Assembly: GCF_900580865.1 (NCBI RefSeq) | Contig: NZ_UTBZ01000159.1 | Location: 1 to 64,000, forward strand | Direction of reading: 5' to 3' | Origin: Pseudomonas viridiflava | Lineage (GTDB): Bacteria > Pseudomonadota > Gammaproteobacteria > Pseudomonadales > Pseudomonadaceae | DNA length: 64,000 bases | Shown here: one piece after another, positions 32,510 through 40,109 of the stretch | Position numbering within the stretch: the stretch's first letter is position 1 | How the letters are laid out: every line of letters begins with the position of its first letter | The notes under the pieces: generated by a model | Databases searched by the model: none | Seen by the model: only the letters and a program-made list of their open reading frames with translations | Told to the model about the DNA's origin: nothing | Made by a program: the position numbers and the translations under genes

Positions 32510-33787
32510 CTAGCGTTCGATAATGGCGGTGACGCCCTGCCCGCCCGCAGCACAAATCGAAATCAGGCCCCGGCCCTTGCCCGCCGCATCCAGGAGTTTC
32601 GCCAAATTGGCGACGATACGCCCGCCAGTCGCGGCAAACGGATGCCCGGCCGCCAGCGAACTGCCCTTCACATTGAGACGGCTGCGATCGATCGAGCCCA
32701 GCGGCGCGTCAAGGCCCAAGCGGGTTTTGCAGTACTCGGGGTCTTCCCAGGCTTTCAACGTGCACAGCACCTGCGCAGCAAAAGCTTCATGAATCTCGTA
32801 GTAATCGAAATCCTGCAAGGTCAGCCCGTTGCGCGCCAGCAAACGCGGCACAGCGTAGACCGGCGCCATCAGCAGCCCTTCGGCGCCGTTGACGAAATCC
32901 ACTGCCGCTGCCTCGCCATCGCGCAGGTAAGCGAGGATAGGCAAGCCACGTTCCTTTGCCCATTCTTCACTGCCGAGCAGCACCACCGAGGCACCATCAG
33001 TCAGCGGTGTGGAGTTGCCCGCGGTCAGCGTGCCTTTGGCGCTTTTTTCGAAGGCAGGTTTCAACGTCGCGAGTTTTTCCAGGGTCAGGTCCGGGCGCAA
33101 ATTGTTGTCGCGGGTCAGACCAAGGAACGGCGTCATCAGGTCGTTATGCCAGCCTTCGCTATAGGACGCGGCTAGTTTGTGGTGGCTTTCGAAGGTCAGC
33201 TGATCCTGCTCTTCACGCGGGATCTGCCAGGTCTGCGCCATCAACTCACAGTGCTCGCCCATCGACAGCCCGGTGCGTGGTTCGCCGATGCGTGGAAAAT
33301 CCGGAATCAGATGTTTGGGCCGCAGATGCAGAAAGGTTTTCAGCTTGTCGCCAGTGGTTTTGGCGCGGTTCGCTTGCAGGAGGATTTTGCGCAGGCCTTC
33401 GCTGACGCCAATCGGCGCATCCGACGTGGTGTCGACGCCACCGGCGATGCCGCAATCGATCTGGCCGAGGGCGATCTTGTTGGCCACCAGGATCGCCGCT
33501 TCCAGGCCGGTGCCGCAGGCTTGCTGAATGTCGTAGCCGGGCGTGGCCGGAGACAGGCGCGAGCCGAGTACGCATTCGCGGGTCAGGTTCATATCTCGTG
33601 ACAATTTCAGCACCGCGCCCGCCACCACTTCGCCAATGCGCTGGCCGTGCAGGTTGTAGCGTTCGATCAGGCCTTCAAGGGCGGCGGTGAGCATCGCCTG
33701 ATTGCTGGCCGTGGCGTAGGGCCCGTTGGAACGGGCGAAAGGGATACGGTTACCGCCAATGATCGCGACGCGGCGCAGCTGACTCAT
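32510..33787 (-). CDS. Acetyl-CoA C-acyltransferase (thiolase family)
   Basis: A 425-residue thiolase of the FadI/ACAT type. The active-site Cys lies in IQQACGTGLEAAI near residue 92, with His in EIHEAFAAQ near 356 and the C-terminal GHPFAATGGR and ICAAGGQG motifs carrying the second cysteine. It would cleave or condense 3-ketoacyl-CoA. AAAAGGAGT lies 6-7 bases before ATG 33787 and decides the start; an N-terminal extension reads into the REP. It is divergent from a FabG4-like reductase and a MaoC hydratase, as in the PA4785-PA4786 region of P. aeruginosa, so the three may form an acyl chain-processing set. Confidence 0.88.
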   Translation of the reverse strand: MSQLRRVAIIGGNRIPFARSNGPYATASNQAMLTAALEGLIERYNLHGQRIGEVVAGAVLKLSRDMNLTRECVLGSRLSPATPGYDIQQACGTGLEAAILVANKIALGQIDCGIAGGVDTTSDAPIGVSEGLRKILLQANRAKTTGDKLKTFLHLRPKHLIPDFPRIGEPRTGLSMGEHCELMAQTWQIPREEQDQLTFESHHKLAASYSEGWHNDLMTPFLGLTRDNNLRPDLTLEKLATLKPAFEKSAKGTLTAGNSTPLTDGASVVLLGSEEWAKERGLPILAYLRDGEAAAVDFVNGAEGLLMAPVYAVPRLLARNGLTLQDFDYYEIHEAFAAQVLCTLKAWEDPEYCKTRLGLDAPLGSIDRSRLNVKGSSLAAGHPFAATGGRIVANLAKLLDAAGKGRGLISICAAGGQGVTAIIER

Positions 33788-33829
33788 GAATAACTCCTTT
33801 TCAAATTGATCGAATTTGATGCGTTCCCC

Positions 33830-33919
33830 TGTGGGAGCGAGCCTGCTCGCGAAAACGCCGGCACATTCAGCATCTTCGGTGGCTGACACATCGCTTTCGC
33901 GAGCAGGCTCGCTCCCACA
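33830..33919. repeat. REP inverted pair (class 2)
   Basis: Class-2 copies at 33830-33853 and 33896-33919, between the divergent thiolase and FabG4-like genes. Confidence 0.9.
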
Positions 33920-34044
33920 AGTACCGCGCTACTCTGCAAGACCTGCTAAACCTCAGTGTCTAGCGTAGGCCTTATTGCGTGGATCGAACGATTGATTGCC
34001 ATCGACAGTCCACACTTTGAACCCCAACTTCTGGAGAGCGTTCC

Positions 34045-35397
34045 ATGTCTGACCGCTATATCGACTTCGCCAACTCGTCCATCGGCCATCGCCTGGTCGG
34101 GGCGTTGGGCCTGCCGTCGCCGGTGCGACTGGAACGCTGGCAGGCCGGGCGCCTGCGGCCGGTGGAAGGTGCGCTGCTGATCGGCGGCGGGCCGTTGGCC
34201 GAGCGCATCAGTGCCTTTGCCAACCGTTTGACCGACGGCATTTACCGCTACGGCGAACAACCGACAGCGGCCACTGAATGGATTCCCGGCCACGGCCCGA
34301 AACTCAAAGCCGTGGTGTTCGACGCCAGCGAATTGCTGCACACCGACCAGCTCAAACAGCTGCGCGAATTCTTCCAGCCGTTGATGAAGAACCTTGAACA
34401 CAGCGCGCACCTGGTGATTCTTGGCCGCGCGCCGGAAACGCTCAGTGATCCGTTTGCCGCCAGTGCGCAACGCGCGCTGGAAGGGTTTGCCCGATCGCTG
34501 GCCAAGGAGCTGCGCAGCGGCGGCACACTGCAACTGATCTACGTTGGCGAAGGCGCGGAAGATCAGCTGGAAGGTCCGCTGCGGTTTTTCCTCTCGCCAA
34601 AAAGTGCGTTTGTCTCCGGCCAGGTGATTCGCCTGACAGCCTGTGCGACGCCAGTGACTGACTGGACGCGCCCACTGGCCGGACGCAAGGCGTTGGTGAC
34701 CGGGGCTGCGCGCGGGATCGGCGCGTCGATTGCCGAAACGCTCGCCCGCGATGGTGCCGACGTGATTCTGCTGGACGTGCCACCGGCGAAAACCGATCTG
34801 GAAGCCCTCGCCGCTCGCCTCGGTGGCCGGGCTATTACTCTGGATATCTGCGCCGCCGACGCCGCCACGCAACTGATCGAACACCTGCCTGACGGCCTCG
34901 ACATTCTGGTGCACAACGCCGGTATCACCCGCGACAAGACCCTGGCCAACATGACCCCGGAATTCTGGGACGCGGTGCTGGCGGTCAACCTCAATGCGCC
35001 GCAAGTGCTGACCCAGGCGCTGCTCGACAGCGGCACGCTGCACGATGATGCGCGGGTCATTCTGCTGGCTTCGATCAGCGGCATTGCCGGTAACCGTGGA
35101 CAAACCAACTACGCCGCGAGCAAGGCCGGGTTGATCGGGCTGGCGCAGGCATGGGCGCCCGTGCTGCTGGAGCGCGGTATCAGCATCAACGCCGTCGCTC
35201 CCGGTTTTATCGAGACGCAGATGACCGCGCACATTCCATTCGGCCTGCGTGAGGCCGGGCGGCGCATGAGTTCGCTCGGTCAGGGCGGCTTGCCGCAAGA
35301 CGTCGCCGAAGCCGTCGCCTGGCTGGCGCAGCCGGGCACCGGCGCATTCACCGGGCAGGCGCTGCGGGTCTGTGGACAAAGCGTTCTGGGGGCTTAG
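34045..35397 (+). CDS. High-molecular-weight 3-oxoacyl-(acyl-carrier-protein/CoA) reductase, FabG4-like
   Basis: A 450-residue protein with two Rossmann-like halves, as in the long FabG4 type. The N-terminal ~200 residues are a degenerate, flavodoxin-like domain (LLIGGGPLAERI near 50). The C-terminal ~240 residues are a complete SDR: VTGAARGIGASIAE near 217, HNAGITRDK near 291, catalytic Ser in LASISGIAG and YAASKAG near 356. It should reduce 3-ketoacyl-thioesters with NADH. CTGGAG precedes ATG 34045. The MaoC hydratase begins 3 bases after its stop, so reduction is coupled to a hydration/dehydration step. Confidence 0.88.
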   Translation: MSDRYIDFANSSIGHRLVGALGLPSPVRLERWQAGRLRPVEGALLIGGGPLAERISAFANRLTDGIYRYGEQPTAATEWIPGHGPKLKAVVFDASELLHTDQLKQLREFFQPLMKNLEHSAHLVILGRAPETLSDPFAASAQRALEGFARSLAKELRSGGTLQLIYVGEGAEDQLEGPLRFFLSPKSAFVSGQVIRLTACATPVTDWTRPLAGRKALVTGAARGIGASIAETLARDGADVILLDVPPAKTDLEALAARLGGRAITLDICAADAATQLIEHLPDGLDILVHNAGITRDKTLANMTPEFWDAVLAVNLNAPQVLTQALLDSGTLHDDARVILLASISGIAGNRGQTNYAASKAGLIGLAQAWAPVLLERGISINAVAPGFIETQMTAHIPFGLREAGRRMSSLGQGGLPQDVAEAVAWLAQPGTGAFTGQALRVCGQSVLGA

Positions 35398-35399
35398 GC

Positions 35400-36254
35400 A
35401 TGAGCATCGAATGGCATACGCTGGATCGCGAACCGAGTTTGCCCGGGCTGTATGCACGGGCAGCGACGCGCCGCAAAATCACTGGCACGCAATTGCCCGA
35501 CAGCGGTTTGCGCTGTTGGGTCGACATCGATGGCAGGCGCCTGACGGCCTATCGCAAGGTCTGCGGATTCGTCGACGACGGTCTGCTGCCGCCGACCTAT
35601 CCGCACATCCTCGCCTTCGCCCTGCAGATGCAATTGCTCACCGCCGATAAGTTTCCGTTTCCCCTGCTGGGGCTGATTCATCTGAGCAATCGCATTCGCG
35701 TGTTGCGCCCGATGGGCGGGATCAGTCGGGCGCAAGTGAGCGTGCGGGTGCATAACCTGCAGCCGCATCCGAAGGGCGCAACGTTCGATTTGCTGACCAC
35801 GCTGGATGATCAGCTCGGGCCATTGTGGGAAGCCGAAAGCCGGATGCTCTGTCGCGGCGTGAAACTTGAGGGCGAGCCTGTCGAGCAGACTTGGGAGCCG
35901 TCGCAAGCGCTGGTGGAAGTGGCCCGCTGGAAAGCCCCCGCCGATATCGGTCGGCAGTACGCCAAAGTGTCCGGAGACTACAACCCGATTCACTTGAGTG
36001 CGGCCAGCGCCAAGCTGTTTGGGTTTCCAACGGCCATCGCCCATGGTTTGTGGAACAAGGCGCGAACGCTCGCAGCCCTGAGCGATCATTTGCCCAAGGC
36101 CAACCTCGAGATCGCCGTGCACTTTCGCAAACCGGTACGTCTGCCCAGTGAAGTGACCTTGCTGGCGAGTGCGGCGGGGTCCAGTGGTGAGTTGCGCCTG
36201 ATCGGTGCGCAAGACCTGGAGCATATGGTCGGGCAGTGGCAACCGATTGCCTGA
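35400..36254 (+). CDS. MaoC-like (R)-specific enoyl hydratase/dehydratase
   Basis: A 284-residue double-hotdog protein. The C-terminal MaoC domain has the hydratase-2 motif GDYNPIHLSAASAKLFGF with the catalytic Asp/His, then IAHGLW. The N-terminal half is a degenerate hotdog (FPFPLLGLIHLSNRI). It follows the FabG4-like gene with a 2-base gap, so the two are translated from one mRNA that ends at the terminator 75 bases on. Together they interconvert 3-keto-, 3-hydroxy- and enoyl-thioesters. Whether the carrier is CoA or ACP is not visible. Confidence 0.85.
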   Translation: MSIEWHTLDREPSLPGLYARAATRRKITGTQLPDSGLRCWVDIDGRRLTAYRKVCGFVDDGLLPPTYPHILAFALQMQLLTADKFPFPLLGLIHLSNRIRVLRPMGGISRAQVSVRVHNLQPHPKGATFDLLTTLDDQLGPLWEAESRMLCRGVKLEGEPVEQTWEPSQALVEVARWKAPADIGRQYAKVSGDYNPIHLSAASAKLFGFPTAIAHGLWNKARTLAALSDHLPKANLEIAVHFRKPVRLPSEVTLLASAAGSSGELRLIGAQDLEHMVGQWQPIA

Positions 36255-36329
36255 GCCCTCGGGACACCGTTAATTGTGTGTATATAACTTAAGTTTTCGC
36301 CGTTCTTCCCCCTTCCACTGAAAAAACCA

Positions 36330-36356
36330 GGGCCTTGATTATCAAGGCCTTTTTTT
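36330..36356 (+). terminator. Intrinsic terminator after the MaoC gene
   Basis: GGCCTTGA (36331-36338) and TCAAGGCC (36342-36349) form an 8-bp stem with a 3-base loop, followed by TTTTTTT. Confidence 0.92.
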
Positions 36357-36552
36357 GTCCGGCTATATCCTGGGTATTAGTTCTTAGGCGCTGAACTTCA
36401 CCTTATATATAAAGGCGTTAATACCAACTTGAGAATGGTCGCAAACCGGCTCCTGGACTGAGATTGAGCACAACGGACGAAGGCATCACCGGCATCAGAT
36501 CGGCGAGCCATCGAAGTCAACGAACGTTGTGACAGGTGCAAGGAATACGATC

Positions 36553-38160
36553 ATGAAAACTCAAGGCGTGTGGTGCAAATCGGCAATCGCTCTGGCATTG
36601 ATTCTCTCCCTTGGCCTCACCGGGTGCAGCAGCGGTGGTGGCGGTCATAAAAGCAGTTCCGGCAGTTCTTCGGCGGATGGTACGGCGGGGACTGGCGGTA
36701 CATCGGATACTGGCGGCACGGGTGGCACAGGTGGCAGCGGCGATACCGCTGGCACTGGCGGGACCGGTGGCACGGGCGGTACTGGCGGAACCGGTGGCAC
36801 TGGTGGTACCGATCCGACTAATCCAACCAACCCGACGGATCCAACCGATCCCACCAACCCGACCAATCCAACCACTACGCCGTTGGTGACCACCACGCTG
36901 GTGCAGGATGTCGGTAATACCGTCGCGGGTGTCGGCGATGGCGTTGGCCAGATCGGCGACTCCCTGAGCACTGTTCCGGTGGTCGGTGGCGTCGTACAAA
37001 GTGCGGCCAACACCGCAGGCAATGTTGTCAGCACCTTGGGTGATGGCGTCGCCAATGGCGTTGGCAAACTGGCCACCGACCCCAACGGCCTGACCACCAC
37101 CGTTGCTTCGGTTGGCGGTGTAGTGACAGATGTCGGCGACGGCGTTTCCGACCTCAGCGCCAAGCTGTCCACTGCCACCAGCAGCGTGCCAGTGGTTGGC
37201 GGTGTGGTCACCAAAGTCGCGCCGCTGCTTGATGGGGTCGGCGAGAAAGTCACCATGCTCGGCAATACCCTTGACACCACGCTGACCAGCGGCCCGACCA
37301 GCCAACTGACCAACAAACTCGGCGGTAGTCTGGTGCCGGTGATTGCGATGGTTGAAAGCACCACTGACAAAGTGGGCGATGCGACCGGTCTGGGCGACCC
37401 GCTCAAAGGCGTGGTTGCGAAAGTCGGTGGCGCGGTGAACACACTGGGCGGCAAGGTCACCGATGCGGGTAACGGCAATGCCTTGACCAACACACTCGGC
37501 GGCGCGTTGAGCGATACCGGCACCGCGGTCGGCAAGGCCGGTGGTCTGGTGTCCAACGACACCGGCTCGGGTACTGGTGGAGTGGGTGGTGGTCTGGGCG
37601 GTGGACTCGGCGGCACCGGTTTGCTGCAAACCGTTGGCGGAGCGGTGGTCAACGTCGGCGCAGGCCTGAATGCCGGCAATACCAACGGTGTCGTCAGCGC
37701 CGGCGGCGTTACCGCTGTCGGCCTCGGGAATACCGTCGCTTCACTCAACACCGTGCTTGGCGGATCGGGCACCCCGATCACCGCAACCACCTCGCCGCTG
37801 GCCACAGTTGGCGCCACCTTGGGCAGTGCTCTGAATCCTGTCACCAGTGGCGTCACCAACGTGACTCAGCAACTCGGCGCGGCTACCGGTATCGGCTCCC
37901 CCGTCGCAGGTCTCACTGGCCAGGTTGGCGGTGCGGTCAGCAGTATCGGCAACACCATTGCCGCGACCAACAACCCGGTCACCACGGCGGTCGGTGGTCT
38001 GGTCAGCAACGTCGGCGGCACCGTCGCTGCCGTCGGTGGTCTGGTCAACGGCGGTGCCAGCGGGGGTACCAGCGGGGGTACCAGCGGGGGTACCACCGGT
38101 GGCGGTCTGGGCGGTGTACTCGGCGGTCTGACCGGCGCCTTGGGAGGCAACAAACGCTAA
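36553..38160 (+). CDS. Gly/Thr-rich surface lipoprotein with collagen-like and Pro-Thr repeats
   Basis: A 535-residue protein. Residues 1-25 are a lipoprotein signal with lipobox LTGC. Next come about 65 residues of GGT/GTGG collagen-like triplets, then a TDPTNP Pro-Thr run (about 88-105). The remaining 400 residues are built from loose repeats of the pattern VGxxVxxVGDGVxxLG, rich in Val, Gly and Thr, without Cys, and the C-terminus is GGTSGGT-rich. Annotations of relatives as collagen-like proteins rest on the Gly repeats. The function is unknown; a surface or matrix role is likely. The following gene encodes a TpsB transporter, separated by a terminator. Confidence 0.75.
   Translation: MKTQGVWCKSAIALALILSLGLTGCSSGGGGHKSSSGSSSADGTAGTGGTSDTGGTGGTGGSGDTAGTGGTGGTGGTGGTGGTGGTDPTNPTNPTDPTDPTNPTNPTTTPLVTTTLVQDVGNTVAGVGDGVGQIGDSLSTVPVVGGVVQSAANTAGNVVSTLGDGVANGVGKLATDPNGLTTTVASVGGVVTDVGDGVSDLSAKLSTATSSVPVVGGVVTKVAPLLDGVGEKVTMLGNTLDTTLTSGPTSQLTNKLGGSLVPVIAMVESTTDKVGDATGLGDPLKGVVAKVGGAVNTLGGKVTDAGNGNALTNTLGGALSDTGTAVGKAGGLVSNDTGSGTGGVGGGLGGGLGGTGLLQTVGGAVVNVGAGLNAGNTNGVVSAGGVTAVGLGNTVASLNTVLGGSGTPITATTSPLATVGATLGSALNPVTSGVTNVTQQLGAATGIGSPVAGLTGQVGGAVSSIGNTIAATNNPVTTAVGGLVSNVGGTVAAVGGLVNGGASGGTSGGTSGGTTGGGLGGVLGGLTGALGGNKR
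36689..36877 (+). repeat. Tandem GGT/Pro-Thr codon repeats in the lipoprotein gene
   Basis: Imperfect 9-base units (GGTGGCACx-type) run to about 36820, followed by 6-12 base units of the CCAACC/GATCCG type. They encode the collagen-like and TDPTNP runs. The copies differ at third positions, so the array is old rather than freshly expanded. Confidence 0.7.
38057..38092 (+). repeat. Three perfect 12-bp tandem repeats
   Basis: CCAGCGGGGGTA is repeated three times without change, in frame, and encodes SGGT units near the C-terminus of the lipoprotein. Perfect copies suggest recent slippage, and a change in copy number would keep the frame. Confidence 0.9.
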
Positions 38161-38213
38161 ATTGCACCTGGCCGATTCGACGGCCTCACCTACAGCGCCT
38201 ACGCTTGGTTGAG

Positions 38214-38247
38214 GGCGGAAGATTCCCACGAGTCTTCCGCCTTTTTT
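38214..38247 (+). terminator. Intrinsic terminator after the lipoprotein gene
   Basis: GGCGGAAGA (38214-38222) pairs with TCTTCCGCC (38233-38241), followed by six T. It lies 48 bases before the TpsB gene, so the two genes need read-through or a promoter of their own for the second gene. Confidence 0.9.
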
Positions 38248-38294
38248 CTTAGGAAAATTCAGCCCAGTGCTGTGATCTGACCATGGAGTGTCCT

Positions 38295-39965
38295 ATGCGC
38301 GTAATGGCATCCCTGCTGTTCCTCAGTCTCAGTTCCGCCGCCCTCGCCGACACCCTGCCCAGCTTTCTCAACAGCAACGAAACCATCCGCAATCTGCCCG
38401 TGCCCAACCTGCCGGCCGACGCCTATCGTCCGAGCGCCACGCCGGTGCAAGTGCCAGACGCGGGTGCCGCCGCTGCGCAACCGCTGTTGATGGACACCAA
38501 AATCAATCTGCAAACCGTGCAGATCGAAGGCGGCACCCTCTACCCGCTCAACGAAATCGCCGAAATCTATAAACCGCTGATCGGCCGGCAGGCGACCCTC
38601 GCCGAACTGATCGAAGCCACACGCAACATCACCCGGCGTTACCAACAGGACGGCTATCTGCTGTCCTACGCGTTCCTGCCGCAGCAAAATTTCAATGACG
38701 GCGTCGCGCGCGTGGTGCTGGTGGAAGGCTACGTGCGCGATATCCAGATCCAGGGCGATGTCGGCCGGGTCAAAGCCCTGCTCGACAAACTGGCAGCAAA
38801 AATCCAGGCCGAACGACCGCTGACCCGCAAGACCTTCGAGCGCTACACCACGCTGATGACGCGCATCCCCGGCGTGACGATCCAGGCCCAGGTGCCACCG
38901 CCCGGCACCACCGACGGCGCCACGACTCTGGTCGCCCAGGCCAGTCGCAAACCCTTCACCAGTACGCTGAGCACCACCGAAGACAACCGCAATGGCACCC
39001 AGGCTCTGCTCGGTGTCAGCAGCAATTCGCAGACCGCGATGGGTGAGCAACTGACCCTCAGCGGCCTGTTTCCACCGGGTGACGATCACGAACGTTACTA
39101 CAGGCTCGACTACAACCAATTCATCAATGACGAGGGTGCACAACTGGCGCTGTCCGCTTCACGCTACCGCGCTGACCCCGGTACCAATGTCGTGCTCGAC
39201 AATGGCCTGCAACTCAAACCGCACCGCGAAAACGATCGCTACTCGATCGGTTTCACCTTGCCGCTGATTGCCGCCTCCAACGAACTGCTGACGGCCGGTT
39301 CAAGGCTTTACGCGGTCAACGACAAAACCCGCTACAAGGTGATCGGCTTTCCCCTGAGCGTCGAAGAACGCACAGACATCCGCGCCCTCGCCTTCGAGAG
39401 CGACTGGCGCAAGGCCGACGCCCGGCAACTGCGGATCCTCAGCGGCGGTGTCTATCAAGGCGTGGACAGCATGGGGGCGAAAACCAACAACAACGCCATC
39501 GATCTCGACTTCTTTCGCCTGCGCCTGTCCGGCGTGCAGAGCGACAAGTTCTTCGATAACTGGCAAGGCGTGCTATCGGCCGCACTGTACTGGAGCGACG
39601 ACAGCCTGCCCGACAGCGAGCGCGCGGTGTTCGGCGGGCAGAATTTCGGGCGCGGTTATCCCGACGATCAAGCGTCCGGCGACAAGGGCTGGGGCGTGGC
39701 GTACGAGGTCAACTACAGCTTCAACCGCGACGGCAACTGGGTGCGCATCCTGCAACCGTATGTCGTGCTCGATCGCTCGCGCAGTTGGTTCAATGAACTG
39801 CCGGTAAGAGCCAACAATCTTTCATCGGCGGCGATCGGGTTACGGTTTGGCGATGCCAAGTACTACAACATTGCGCTGGAAGCGGCGAAGGCGATGTCGG
39901 ATGAAGCGCTGGACACTTTCAACCGCAGGCCGCGGTACAGCATCAGTTTCAGTTATCAGTTGTAG
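38295..39965 (+). CDS. TpsB-type outer-membrane transporter (ShlB/FhaC/HecB family)
   Basis: A 556-residue outer-membrane protein with a signal peptide (residues 1-18, ending ALA-DT). A POTRA_2/ShlB-type region begins near 70 (LQTVQIEGGTLYPLNEIAEI) and a 16-stranded barrel occupies about 220-556. The barrel holds RAVFGGQNFGRGYPDDQ near 450, which resembles the conserved L6-loop VRGY/F motif. GGAG at 38286-38289 places the start at ATG 38295; ATG 38283 lies before that site. TpsB proteins export large TpsA exoproteins with an N-terminal TPS domain. No TpsA gene is present here; the upstream lipoprotein has no TPS domain. Confidence 0.87.
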   Translation: MRVMASLLFLSLSSAALADTLPSFLNSNETIRNLPVPNLPADAYRPSATPVQVPDAGAAAAQPLLMDTKINLQTVQIEGGTLYPLNEIAEIYKPLIGRQATLAELIEATRNITRRYQQDGYLLSYAFLPQQNFNDGVARVVLVEGYVRDIQIQGDVGRVKALLDKLAAKIQAERPLTRKTFERYTTLMTRIPGVTIQAQVPPPGTTDGATTLVAQASRKPFTSTLSTTEDNRNGTQALLGVSSNSQTAMGEQLTLSGLFPPGDDHERYYRLDYNQFINDEGAQLALSASRYRADPGTNVVLDNGLQLKPHRENDRYSIGFTLPLIAASNELLTAGSRLYAVNDKTRYKVIGFPLSVEERTDIRALAFESDWRKADARQLRILSGGVYQGVDSMGAKTNNNAIDLDFFRLRLSGVQSDKFFDNWQGVLSAALYWSDDSLPDSERAVFGGQNFGRGYPDDQASGDKGWGVAYEVNYSFNRDGNWVRILQPYVVLDRSRSWFNELPVRANNLSSAAIGLRFGDAKYYNIALEAAKAMSDEALDTFNRRPRYSISFSYQL

Positions 39966-40000
39966 CACCGGGGTTGCACGCCAGCCCTGAGTCAAAACAA

Positions 40001-40092
40001 CTGTGGGAGCGAGCCTGCTCGCGAAAGCGCTGGGTCAGCCAACCGTTCTGTTGACTGACACACCGTCTTCGCGAGCAGCCTCGCTCCCACAG
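40001..40092. repeat. REP inverted pair (class 2)
   Basis: Class-2 copies at 40002-40025 and 40068-40092 (one base change in the second). It separates the convergent TpsB and autotransporter genes. Confidence 0.9.
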
Positions 40093-40109
40093 GTTTTGCG
40101 TGGCGCGGA

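Noticed and set aside
36689..36877. Tandem GGT repeats as a CRISPR-like or insertion array
   Set aside because: They are in-frame codon repeats encoding Gly-Thr and Pro-Thr runs of the lipoprotein.
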